A stretch of DNA of 64,000 nt from Crambe crambe (lineage: Eukaryota > Porifera > Demospongiae > Poecilosclerida > Crambeidae). Of this stretch, positions 23,148 through 33,658 are shown in pieces (position 1 is the first letter of the stretch; each line of letters starts with the position of its first letter). Both the position numbers and the translations under genes were made by a program. The notes below the pieces were generated by a model. The model was not told where the DNA came from, did no database searches, and was given only the letters and a program-made list of their open reading frames with translations. The stretch is from positions 992,001-1,056,000 of the forward strand of contig OZ004587.1 in NCBI GenBank assembly GCA_963924555.1, in the 5' to 3' direction.

Positions 23148-24182
23148 TCAACTGTTACATATACTGCATAATTGCACTTGGTCACACTTGAGGAGAGTGT
23201 AAAGGTCACGTTGTAGACCTGTTTCAATGATGGGATGGAGGATGGGGTGTAGGAAGATGCAGAGGTATGTGACGGCATAGACACTGTCGTGTAGATTTGA
23301 GCCAGATATGGTTACAAATAGGATGACTATCATGGGAATATAAGTGATGAAGTAAGCCAGTAATGTTGCACCAAAAAGATACACTAATTTTCTCTATTTC
23401 TTCGCTATATTTCTATCATTTTCACTGGGAACATCTGTCTTGAATGATGAAGTCGGATCTTGACTTTTCCCAAGTTTTGCTGTCCTTAACTTACTCAAAT
23501 GCTTGAATGCAATTACTGCCACCCATACATTTGTAACCACCAGAAGTGATACTGGTAGGATGCTCTCAACACCTAATAGTATACCATAGTTGATGTTTTT
23601 AGTGAGCTGAGTCTCTCCACGTGGTGCTACTGAGCAGGAAAAGACATACTCTATTTCTCCAAACTGATAGAGAGGGGGAGTGGCTAGAAGGAGGCATAGC
23701 AACCACACAGAGCCTATTGCCACACACACTCTCTTTATGGTCACTATTTTGTAGTATTTGATGGCCATTTTGATGTAGATGAATCGGTCCAGTGAGATGA
23801 GTACAAGTGTATGGAATGAAGATTCTGCAAAGAAAATGCGTAACACACCACTTAGTTGACAGGATTGACATCGGATGTAGTCACTGTTTCCAAATACGAA
23901 CTCTCTAGTAAATCCTGCAACTATTCCAAAAGGCATGACCAGAAGACAGAGGAGTAAGTTAGAAAAGGCCAAACTCAGGAGCAAGATGTGAGTGGGTTGT
24001 TTATATAGACGTTTATAGAGTGTCCCTATGATGACAAAGAGGTTCCATGGAGCACCAAGGACCAAGAAGATAGTGAGGACTATTCCAGTTGCCAAAGTAG
24101 TATCATTCAATTGGTCTCTCTTCCAGTATTCCGTGGTCACTGAATTGTGACTCAATTCCTCTCCAATACAACTGAAATTCAT
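23148..24182 (-). pseudogene. Array receptor B', full length with one in-frame stop
   Basis: The frame is open from the ATG at 24182 to the end except for TAG at 23394-23396, where every intact copy has CAG (Gln of KKQRK, just before TM6). Translation would stop after 262 residues, giving a 5-TM product. Everything else is normal: R3.32, I3.33, A3.36; IRCQSCQLSG (Ser replacing Phe); DRF; LHPIIETGLQRD; C tail LLKCDQVQLCSICNS. The lesion looks recent and could be polymorphic, a sequencing error, or the start of decay. Partner: receptor B at 7763. Confidence 0.85.
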
Positions 24183-24504
24183 CACTTGGTGTGAGTAGTA
24201 ACTACTCCAACTGGACTTTGTATACCAATCACCAAAACCCTAATTGTGGCTTTCCTTGAACAGATACGTAATACTAAGCAATTTTTACCTAAACAACCAA
24301 GTTATAACTACGTAGATGCTTTCTTGAGGGAAAATTGACTCATCAGCTATTACTTTCCTATCACCATGATGACTTCAGCTGTATAATGACATTACTAAAC
24401 AGTGCACGTATATAATGCACAGTATCCTGTTATCTATAATTACTGCATGTCTACATAGTTATCATAACAATTTCAGTCTTAGAATGAATGTACAGCTGTA
24501 TAAC

Positions 24505-24552
24505 ACCACTTAGTTGACAGAATTGACATCGGATGTAGTCACTGTTTCCAAG
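24505..24552 (-). pseudogene. 48-bp receptor scrap at a block junction
   Basis: Matches the ECL1-TM3 segment of array receptors (coding GNSDYIRCQFCQLSGV, with one change also seen in copy B'). It sits exactly where similarity to 8789-9110 ends and similarity to 3745-4440 begins. Confidence 0.75.
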
Positions 24553-25866
24553 CTATAGCATACTCTACAATGAAAAAATGATTCATGTATGCAAGCTGTA
24601 CTGTACCATTGGACTTTCTGACCATTTTTCACTGCTAGCAAAGGTATATGGCCAACCAAGCATCCACATGCATGCAGAGTATATTATAGATACATACAAC
24701 ACTTATACACTTTAATTTTCACTTGATCAATCAGAAATGGAGTGTTCTGATTTTAAAATCAACATTATATTCCGAGAAAGAATAGTAACTTTGACTCAAT
24801 GGAGTCTAACTGTGTCAATTAACCAGTGTCCTCTTTCAGAGTGTCCTTTATCAGTATGTGTATCAATATTATTACAAAGTACAGTGGCGTAAGAAGATGA
24901 TTTTGAATGGGGGAGCCACTAAAGTTTTAGTTAAGACCACACACCTATTTCATTGAGGACTAGTATTTAAAAACAAACTCCAAAGTAATTTATTCTTCAT
25001 TGGTTCACTAATCTCGGTTACGTTGTTAATTCTTCATGTATGTATATTATAGCTATAGCAATAAGTTGTTCAATCGACATTCAGTCCTAGTGCTTCTTAG
25101 ATTATGGCCAGAGGCACTGCTATGGCTGGTACGGCCATGGCTGTACCACCATTCAGAGTTTTTTCAATGCACGGCCGTACCACTACAAATGAGCTGGCTC
25201 TGGCCCTGTAGATAAGACGAAGGGAAGAAAAAGAGCATTCTGCTGTGGTAGCTATGCAATTAATAATAGGGGGCCTGCCCCCTGTCTGAAAATAATGGGG
25301 GGCCCTGGCCCCTGTGGCCCCCCTGTTCCTACGCCAGTGTAGTATACTGTCTTTTAATTATCATGATTGTGTGGATGACATCAGATCCTTCCTTACAATC
25401 TGGCATAAGGGACAATCTAAAAGTGCCTTCTTCAAAAAGATTGAAGACAACTGCTCTACAAAGAACAAAAAGCTGTGTCCATTTAAGTTATGCTTGGAGG
25501 TTCCACTGCAGTCCATAATTATGTATCATCTCTCAGCTCCTTCCTTGTTGTTTTTATCAACAAGTATAAAGTATGGGATGTGCATGGGTACATTAGTGCT
25601 GGTCACATGACTTGTGACCTCTGAAAAGTGTGCCTTAAACCTACACTAAATGTTTAGTGCACATTTGAGGAACTGTTCTGAAGGTACACAGGAGCCTAGT
25701 GGAAGGTCCACTATAGGACGATGTATGACCTTCCAGCCTCAGTCCCTAGCGCTTACAGTAAGTACGTAGATTGTGTTGATACTTCGATGTCTACACTTCA
25801 AATCTACCACTGTAAATATTATTATAGCAACATGTAATCATACAATATATCTCAATCAACAGTTAC
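24553..25866. other. Intergenic; duplicated block shared with 3745-4441
   Basis: Matches the region 3' of receptor A, interrupted by the MITE at 24882-25338. The 25110-25210 part (GCACTGCTATGGCTGG, CACGGCCGTACCACTAC) resembles 44185-44215. No gene was seen. Confidence 0.65.
24882..25338. mobile_element. MITE with CAGTGGCGTAxGAA inverted ends, TA flanks
   Basis: Left end CAGTGGCGTAAGAAG; right end TTCCTACGCCAGTG. TA dinucleotides lie on both sides and the related block at 3745-4441 lacks the insertion. Non-coding, about 457 bp, GC-rich near the right end. TA target and size suggest a Tc1/mariner-type non-autonomous element; this assignment is an inference. Confidence 0.7.
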
Positions 25867-26886
25867 TCATTCACATGTGCACTTGAGGAGAGTATAAAGG
25901 TCACGTTGTAGACCTGTCTCGATGATGGGATGGAGGATGGAGTGTAGGAAGGTGCAGAGGTACATGATGGCTAAGGCACTGATGTGCAAACGCTGGAAAA
26001 AACCAAACACTGCAGCAAGTAGGATTGAAATTGTGGGAATATAAGTGATGAAATAGGCAAGCAAAGTAGCACCAAAAAGATACACTAATTTCCTCTGTTT
26101 CTTTGCTATGTTTCGATCATTTTCACTGAGGGTATCTGTCTCGAGTGATGAAGTTGGATCATGACTTTTCCCAACTGTTGCTGTCCTTAACTTACTCAAA
26201 TGCTTGAATGCAATTACTGCCACCCATACATTTGTAACCACCAGAAGTGATACTGGTAGGATGCTCTCAACACCTAATAGTATACCATAGTTGATGTTCT
26301 TGGTGAGCTGAGTCTCTCCAGGTAGTACTACTGTGCAGGAAAAGACATAGTACATTATCTCCCCAAACTGATAGAGAGGGGGAGTGGCTAGAAAGAGACA
26401 TAGCAACCATATGAAACCTATAGCTGCACACACTCTCTTTATGGTCACTATTTTGTAGTATTTGATGGCCATTTTGATGTAGATGAATCGGTCCAGTGAG
26501 ACAAGTGTTAGTATATGGAGGGAAGATTCTTGAAAGAGAGTGATCAGCACACCACTTAGTTGACAGAATTGACATCGAATGTAGTCACTGTTTCCGAATA
26601 CGAACTCTCTAGCAAATCCTGCAACTATTCCAAAAGGCATGACCAGAAGACAGAGGAGTAAGTTAGAAAAGGCCAAACTCAGGAGCAAGATGTGAGTTGG
26701 TTGCTTGTATAGACGTTTATAGAATGTCCCCACAATGACAAAGAGGTTCCATGGAGCACCAAGGACCAAGAAAATGGTGAGGACTATTCCAGTTGCCAAG
26801 GTAGTATCATTCAATTGGTCTCTCTTCCAATATTCCGTGGTCACTGAATTGTGACTCAATTCCTCTCCAACACAACTGAAATTCAT
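25867..26886 (-). CDS. Array receptor A'': rhodopsin-like 7-TM receptor, 339 aa
   Basis: Intact single-exon copy (ATG at 26886; the codon before it is GTG). N terminus of the short KRDQLND type. TM3 reads GVLITLFQESSLHIL: Ile 3.32 and, uniquely, Gln 3.36. ECL2 has one extra residue (GEIMYYVFSCTVVLPGE). ECL3 is the most divergent in the array (AAVFGFFQRLHISALAIMY) and is shared only with the dead copy at 19902. ICL3 reads RTATVGKSHDPTSSLETDTLSEND. The C tail is the shortest (LLKCTCE). DRF and HPIIE are intact; 2.50 is Asn. The 3' flank is of receptor A type and the 5' flank of receptor B type, so the unit looks recombinant. Confidence 0.9.
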   Translation of the reverse strand: MNFSCVGEELSHNSVTTEYWKRDQLNDTTLATGIVLTIFLVLGAPWNLFVIVGTFYKRLYKQPTHILLLSLAFSNLLLCLLVMPFGIVAGFAREFVFGNSDYIRCQFCQLSGVLITLFQESSLHILTLVSLDRFIYIKMAIKYYKIVTIKRVCAAIGFIWLLCLFLATPPLYQFGEIMYYVFSCTVVLPGETQLTKNINYGILLGVESILPVSLLVVTNVWVAVIAFKHLSKLRTATVGKSHDPTSSLETDTLSENDRNIAKKQRKLVYLFGATLLAYFITYIPTISILLAAVFGFFQRLHISALAIMYLCTFLHSILHPIIETGLQRDLYTLLKCTCE

Positions 26887-28513
26887 CACTTTGCATGAGT
26901 AGTAAATAGAATCAGCAAAACCTTGTGGCTTTCCTTGAATAGATATGTAATGCTAAGCAATTATTACCTAAACAATTAACCAAGTCGAAACTAGATGCTT
27001 TCTTGATATAAGTCAGTTGAAGTCTATCATTAGCTACCACTATGATAACTTTAGTTGCATAATGGATACTCATAGTATTACTAATATAAACAGTATATAC
27101 CCACAGTATCCTGTTTCTCATGAACACAACGTATACTACTGCATGTCTACATGCAGGGTTATTATCAGTCTTAGAATGGATGTATATACATGTACAGCTT
27201 CATGGTTTAGCTACATGATATTATGCATTAAGAAACTCAAAGACTTAATTGTCCACATAATAATAATCATTGCAACACAGCCACACTCAATTCCTGATAG
27301 AAATCTGTGCATGGTCACAGGTGTGACTATTAAAGAAAAATCACATTGTACAGGTGTATATACGGATTTACTGAGTAAAGTGTGACCTTGAAAGTATACA
27401 GAGTATAATTTATTTTTCTGTTCACACCATTTTGACTGTAGGTAGCTTTATATGAGTCTTGATTGCTGAGCTGGTGCATTGGAGTTAGTCTGCGTACATC
27501 ATAATTATGCATAATGATATTTCTGTCCCATAAGGCATTCTATGTGCCTATGGTATGCTTATATGCAGTGGACCACTTTAGCTACAGTCCTGACTTGGGA
27601 ACAAAAAGGGAAGAGGGTCACAACCCCCTCAACCCTGGGTCCAGCCCTGTGTGTAGGAGAAAACAAGTCATAAGCTTACAATCACTATGACTGAGGCAAT
27701 GTGCAACATTTGATAGCAAGCAAGCAAGCAAGTATTCCTATAGCTTTTAGAGCTGATAGGCTCAAGCTATATATATTCATTAACTAGGGCAATGTGCAAC
27801 ATTTGACAGTGAGCGAACAAGCAAGTAGCTATTCTGTAGTGCTTCAACACTTTTAATTAGAAGATTTTATTGTAGAGTTTATATGTACCACTTAGATAAG
27901 CCTAGCACCTACAATCCACCTAGTGCCTCTATGATAAAAGGCTGTAGAAAAGAATCTCACTCAATACAATTGGAGCATGTGCATTATGCATGCACAGCAC
28001 TAGTAATTCGGGACACGTACCACCATATGTATGCCTGGGGCATTTTGGAGTGTAGACCTATGTAGATATATATTTCGATTTCAATAAGTCATGACTTGAG
28101 TCAACTCACTCGCTGAATTATGCTTCAAATCATTGCTGTTGTGTTATGTACGCTATAAAAACAAAAGTGTACACTGCACACTTATAGAGTGTGTATTGGG
28201 ACGTTGTAGTGTGCATATAACGCTTCTGTATTTATAGTGCAAAGTGATAAGCAGCTGCATACATAGAAAGCTGTTATGCTCACCACCAGGTATTTTGTAA
28301 GCCTAGTGCTTACAATTCTCTTAGGTAAGCCATAGATAACGTATTATCCACTGTGACAAAGCAATCATCAAGCAATTACAATATTGGAGCACTACGTATG
28401 AAAAATTGGAGATATCCCAGCCTGAAACATGTAAGAAACCAATACACGATGGCACGGCAAGTTTCCTTGTTTCCTATTCAAAGTAAATATGCGATGCCTT
28501 TGTACATTGTCTT

Positions 28514-28620
28514 ACAGTGTTTCCTATACAAAAACTACAATGTTTCCTACAGAAAATACAGTGTTTCCTACAGAAACTATAGTGTTTCCTTCAGAAACTA
28601 CAGTGTTTCCTTCAGAAAAT
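28514..28620. repeat. 21-bp tandem repeat, about 5 copies
   Basis: Unit ACAGTGTTTCCTACAGAAAA plus T, with copies starting near 28514, 28537, 28558, 28579 and 28600. Two-copy versions exist at 5880-5925 and 21612-21655. Confidence 0.85.
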
Positions 28621-28746
28621 ACAAAGAAGATTTCATAGTAGAGCATATGCTGAACTTTGAACTAGCTGAATTGTTAATAATAGTGACCTTAAGATATGTA
28701 GTGATCTTATTTTATTTTTGTGTCTTGTTAAAAGGAAAATTATTTA

Positions 28747-28854
28747 CTGATGTTATTGAAAGTGTGCTATCGAGCATAGACATAATATTTGATAGAATAC
28801 CATATATTATGTCTATGCTTGATAGCACACTTTCAATCACTATAATAACATCAG
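28747..28854. repeat. Inverted repeat, arms about 42-52 bp
   Basis: CTGATGTTATTGAAAGTGTG onward (28747-28788) is mirrored at 28803-28854. Single-arm copies are at 16025-16075 and 22160-22205, so here one arm has been duplicated in inverse orientation. Confidence 0.8.
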
Positions 28855-29099
28855 TAAAATTAATAGATTTGATAGAATACCTTGGATTAGTTCTCATGAA
28901 AGGATTTAGGAATTTCACATACAAGGGCTGGATTTATAGGATTATATTTAAGGGCTTAAGGGAGGCAGGGTAAATAGCTGTTTGGGTGGGGGGAGAATGC
29001 TCCTCCCCACCCCCAGCATAGTTACATATTGATTTCATAATAAGTTACATACTTCATAGCACTAATACTACAACAGTATATCAGACCGATGGCTGTATT

Positions 29100-30125
29100 T
29101 CAACTGTTACCACACATTTGCACTTGATCACACCTGAGGAGAGTGTAAAGGTCACGTTGTAGACCTGTTTCAATGATGGGATGGAGGATGGGGTGTAGGA
29201 AGAGGCAGAGGTACATGATAGCAATGGCACTGATGTGTAGAGTTGAGCCAGATATGATTGCAAGTACTAAGATGACTATTATGGGAATATAAGTGATGAA
29301 GTAAGCCAGTAATGTTGCACCAAAAAGATACACTAATTTCCTCTGTTTCTTTGTTATATTTTTACTGGGCACATTCGTCTCAAGTGATGAAGTCGGATCA
29401 TGACTTTTCCCGACTGTTACAGTCTTTAACTTTCTCAAATGCTTGAATGCAATTACTGCCACCCATACATTTGTAACCAGCAGAAGTGATACTGGTAAGA
29501 TGCTCTCAACACCTAGTAGTATACCATAGTTGATGTTCTTGGTGAGTTGAGTTTCTCCATGTAGTACTATTGAGCAGGAAAAGACATACTCTATTTTTCC
29601 AAACTGATAGAGAGGGGGAGTGGCTAGAAGGAGCAATAGTAACCATATGGAACCTATCGCCACACACACTCTCTTTATGGTCACTATTTTGTAGTATTTG
29701 ATGGCCATTTTGATGTAGATGAATCGGTCCAATGAGACCAGTGTTAGTATGTGGAAGGAAAATCCCACAAAGAAGGTGCGTAACACACCACTTAGTAGAC
29801 AGAATTGACATCGAATGTAGTCACTGTTTCCGAATACGAACTCTCTAGCAAATCCTGCAACTATTCCAAAAGGCATGACCAGAAGACAGAGGAGTAAGTT
29901 AGAAAAGGCCAGACTCAGGAGCAAGATGTGAGTGGGTTGCTTGTATAGACGCTTATAGAGTGTCCCCACGATGACAAAAAGGTTCCATGGAGCACCAAGG
30001 ACCAAGAAGATAGTGAGGACTATTCCAGTTGCTAATGCAATGTCCTCCCTGTCCTCAGGCTGTTTCCAGTATTTTATGGTCACTGAATTACGATTCAATT
30101 CCTCTCCAACACAACTGAGATTCAT
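29100..30125 (-). CDS. Array receptor D': rhodopsin-like 7-TM receptor, 341 aa
   Basis: Intact single-exon copy beginning MNLSCVGEELNRNSVTIKYW. It shares the receptor D TM3 signature GVLRTFFVGFSFHIL (Arg 3.32, Gly 3.37, Phe 3.38), with FCLLSG in place of FCQLSG. TM4 is SIWLLLLLLATPP. ICL3 is shortened, RKLKTVTVGKSHDPTSSLETN then PSKNITKKQRK, with about four residues fewer than D. There is one extra residue in TM6-ECL3 (VILVLAIISGSTLH). The C tail LLRCDQVQMCGNS is identical to D. DRF and HPIIE are present; 2.50 is Asn. Both flanks match those of D for kilobases. Confidence 0.9.
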   Translation of the reverse strand: MNLSCVGEELNRNSVTIKYWKQPEDREDIALATGIVLTIFLVLGAPWNLFVIVGTLYKRLYKQPTHILLLSLAFSNLLLCLLVMPFGIVAGFAREFVFGNSDYIRCQFCLLSGVLRTFFVGFSFHILTLVSLDRFIYIKMAIKYYKIVTIKRVCVAIGSIWLLLLLLATPPLYQFGKIEYVFSCSIVLHGETQLTKNINYGILLGVESILPVSLLLVTNVWVAVIAFKHLRKLKTVTVGKSHDPTSSLETNVPSKNITKKQRKLVYLFGATLLAYFITYIPIIVILVLAIISGSTLHISAIAIMYLCLFLHPILHPIIETGLQRDLYTLLRCDQVQMCGNS

Positions 30126-31411
30126 AACTGTGTCTAACTAACTATACTTTGTATCAATCAGCAAAACCTCGTTCTTATAGATGGCTTCCTTGAATAGAAA
30201 GTAAATAATTAGTACTCAAGTGAGGAAGTTAGTTAAAGTCGATACCATTTTCTCATTAGCTAGCTACAAGCACTTTTACTTCTCTATCACTATTATTTTT
30301 AATTAATTTAGCAAGTGCTACAGTATATATGATGAGCACTCATACGTAACATTACTCATTTTGTATCTACTAACATTCGAATGACCAGCATCCTGTTTCT
30401 CATAAACACAGAATACTAAGTATTACTGCATGATGTTGGATAAGAGCTGGCCTTATCCACATAGCATTGGCATGCAAGAACTTGCACAGACTTGATTTTA
30501 CCCTTTATGGACTTTTGCTGATTTGAGCAGCTCTGAAACAATTAAGCTCAGCAACAGTGATTGATGTCCTCACTGATGTGATTCATACAAATTGTTCTAT
30601 CAAAAGCTACTTAACCATACAGAATCCCAACACATACATGGATGATTAGCATAACAGTTTCAGTCTATGTAGTTTAACTATGTGCGACTTGCTTCACATA
30701 CTGTGTCATCATCTGAGTAGAGGCAAAGGAGTGCTTGGGGGAAAGACAGGCCTGTAGCCAGGATTTGGAAGGCTCAGGAAGATTAGTATGTTACTCAGCT
30801 AAGATATATTTGAGAAGTAAAATTAGTGGTTATCAATTCAGCAAAATAATTATTACCATCAAAGGGAGGGGAGGCTCACCATTGAGCCGCATGCTGGTTA
30901 CAGGCCTGAAAGATGCCCCAAAAATTGTGTGCATGCATAACTCACTGTAACTCAATCTCCAAGAGACATCTTTGAAGTGACACGTACGTGCATGGTCACA
31001 GGTGCGATTGTTATATGCAAGTTATCCAAAGTGTAAGTGCAAGTCAAAGTACAGTGCAATAATTATGGATTTGTCACACTACGTGCATATATTATGGAGG
31101 GCAAAAACTGCCCTACACAGTCTATACAAAGTCTATGGGAATTATAACATTTCCAAGCTTTATGACTACCAACCAGAGCTTTCATATTTTGGAGCTTTCT
31201 TGCCTAGAGATTGAAATAGAGCCTACGTATATAGGTTTCATTTCCAAGATCTCTGTTTTACTCTGTTTTGGACACACCCCAAAAGCAAGTGGTCTACATA
31301 TACACAACACAGTGTAGCTATCAATACACAAATGTCCTATTTTGGGATATCTTCTACTTTCTTTCTTTGCTAGCTTATACTAAAGCAGTATAGCTATCAG
31401 ACAAATATGTC
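30126..31411. other. Intergenic; second copy of 17348-18369
   Basis: Contains the upstream element (30141-30169) and the second copy of the inverted-repeat element (30747-30907). It has about 190 bp more than its partner near 31080-31270. No gene was seen. Confidence 0.6.
30747..30907. mobile_element. Inverted-repeat element, second copy of 17922-18080
   Basis: Begins CAGGCCTGTAGCCAGGATTT and ends GCTGGTTACAGGCCTG, at the equivalent place in the duplicated block. Confidence 0.6.
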
Positions 31412-32397
31412 TCAGCTGTTACAGCTTATCATTAATTGCACTCTATCACACCTGAGGAGGCACGTTCTGGACCTGTTTCGATGATGGGATGGAGGATGGG
31501 GTGTAGGAAGAGGCAGAGGTACATGATGGCAAAGGCACTGATGTGTAGAGTTGAGCCAGATATGGTTGCAAGTAAAATGACTATTAGCTATGGGAATATA
31601 AGTGATGAAGTAAGCCAGTAAATGTTGCACCAAAAAAATACACTAATTTTCTCTGTTTCTTCGCTATATTTCTATCATTTTCACTGGGCACATCTGTCTT
31701 GAATGATGAAGTCAGATCTCGAATTTTCCCAACTATGCTGTCCTTCATGCTTGAATGCAATTACTGCCACCCATACATTTGTAACCACCAGAAGTGATAC
31801 TGGTAGGATGCCCTCAACACCTAATAGTATACCATAGTTGATGTTCTTGGTGAGCTATGTAGTGCTACTGAGCAGGAAAAGATATATATTATCTCCCCAA
31901 GCTGATAGAGAGGGGGAGTGGCTAGAAAAAGCATAGCAACCATACAGAGCCTATTGCTGCACACACTCTCTTTATGGTCACTATTTGTAGTATTTCATGG
32001 CCATTTTGATGTAGATGAATCAGTCCAGTGAGACAAGTGTTAGTATATGGAAGGAAGATTCAACAAAGAGAGTGAGTAACACACCACTTAGTTGACAGAA
32101 TTGACATCGAATGTAGTCACTGTTTCTAAATACGAACTCTCTAGCAAATCCTGCAACTATTCCAAAAGGCATGACCAGAAGACAGAGGAGTAAGTTAGAA
32201 AAGGCCAAACTCATGAGTGGGTTGCTTGTATAGAATGTCCCCCACAATGACAAAGAAGTTCCATGGAGCACCAAGGACCAAGAAGATGGTGAGGACTATT
32301 CCAGTTGCCAAAGTAGTATCATTGAATTGGTCTCGCTTCCAGTATTCTATGGTCACTGAATTACGCTCAATTCCTCTCCAACACAACTGAAATTCAT
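31412..32397 (-). pseudogene. Array receptor E', pseudogene (dead partner of 18370)
   Basis: Shares the flanks and C-terminal sequence of receptor E (MISCNS for MISGNS). Lesions: CGA to TGA at the Arg of DRF (near 32018); deletions near 32210-32235 removing parts of TM2 and ICL1; deletions in ICL3, ECL2 and the C-terminal helix (near 31460, 31745 and 31855); and an extra base near 31620. Several are frame-shifting. Confidence 0.9.
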
Positions 32398-33658
32398 CAC
32401 TTTGTGTGAGTACTCTAACTGGACTTTGTATGAATCAGCAAACTAAAACAACCAAAGTCAAAAAACTAGAAAGTCACGAGAAAGTCAGTTGAAGTCTATA
32501 TCATTTTGTTAATAGCTAATGCTACTCAGTAGCCAAGTATATCATAACAATTTCAGTTTTTAGAAAGCATGTATATATACTCTGTAGAGCTAGCTACTTA
32601 TTCTATAAAGAATAAAATAGGCATGTAGAGATGATTGTGTGTAAACTTTAAAAAGTTCATGAGCGAGAGAGCCTACCCCTCCTGATTTCAATAACCACAC
32701 CCCATATTAGCCATGTTGCAGTAATACTTGGACAAAATTAATCTGAAAACTGCATGCAATGGGTGCCAGTCTATGGAATGTATGTAGCTACAGTAGCTTT
32801 AGTACAATTCTAAATGAAATAGGCAAGTAGGGATGGCTGTGTGTAAAGTTCAAAAAGTTCATGAACTACTAGTGGGGAGTGAAGTGTAGGGATAGAGTAG
32901 TTCGTTGGAGGTACACACATACAAGCTATATTGAAGTTTGCACTTCATATATAGCTACACTGATTATGACTCTCATGATACTGTCCTGTCCTGTCCTGTT
33001 TGATACGTAGCTGCTGTTAAACAGTCACGCTTAATTGCTCATGCATAATACTACAACTAGTCTACATATCTAGCTAATCTATTAATGAGAAAACAGGCAA
33101 AAATGAAACTAGTGCATGTATATATATACCTTGAATCAGTATGTACTTATTAAAGACACCAACTCAACATAAAATATATAAAAGACGATCATTTTTCACA
33201 TGCATAATAATATGTACTTATCATAATTTTCCTTCAATCCTTCAATTTTTAATGCTGACTTCACAATAGCTATACTGTGATCATGGACTTGCAGTAGCCT
33301 CGTACCCAGGCCCCGCTTTTTTCGGTCTGTTATGCATATCTTTACATGTGAATATTATAAGCTGCATTCATTCCCAGACTCTTTCCTTCATCAACTAAAT
33401 ATTGCACGTAAGGTAAGGGGTCTGGATACGAGGCTACAGGGTGTAATAATGACCATCCCGTATATGTTATCTTATTAAGCCTATGCATATGCGTATATGT
33501 TTGACAAACTTTATAGTGCACTGAAAGAAAAAATACTTGACACATTGAAGTATACCATCTACAAAGTTGTATGAATCCTTCTCATATTCTTTTATGTATG
33601 TACTTGGCCTCATGAACAGAGAAACATGTTAGATTGATGGGTATAGATACAACTCAAA
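32398..33658. other. Intergenic, no gene seen
   Basis: 32398-32790 matches 19414-19810. 33480-33658 matches 12870-13025 in the block of pseudogene C. The remainder has no recognisable feature apart from a TCCTG triplication (32985-32999). Confidence 0.6.

Larger units (their letters stand above)
26887..29099. other. Intergenic; shared in part with 8789-10150 and 16030-16315
   Basis: Holds the 21-bp repeat (28514-28620) and an inverted repeat (28747-28854). A 206-codon open stretch at 28353-28973 runs through both and looks accidental. From 28755 on it matches the 3' flank of receptor D. Confidence 0.6.

Noticed and set aside
28353..28973. 206-codon open stretch with a 7-residue repeat (YSVSYRN type)
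   Set aside because: It runs through a 21-bp minisatellite and an inverted repeat, and the matching region at 9917-10150 is not open.
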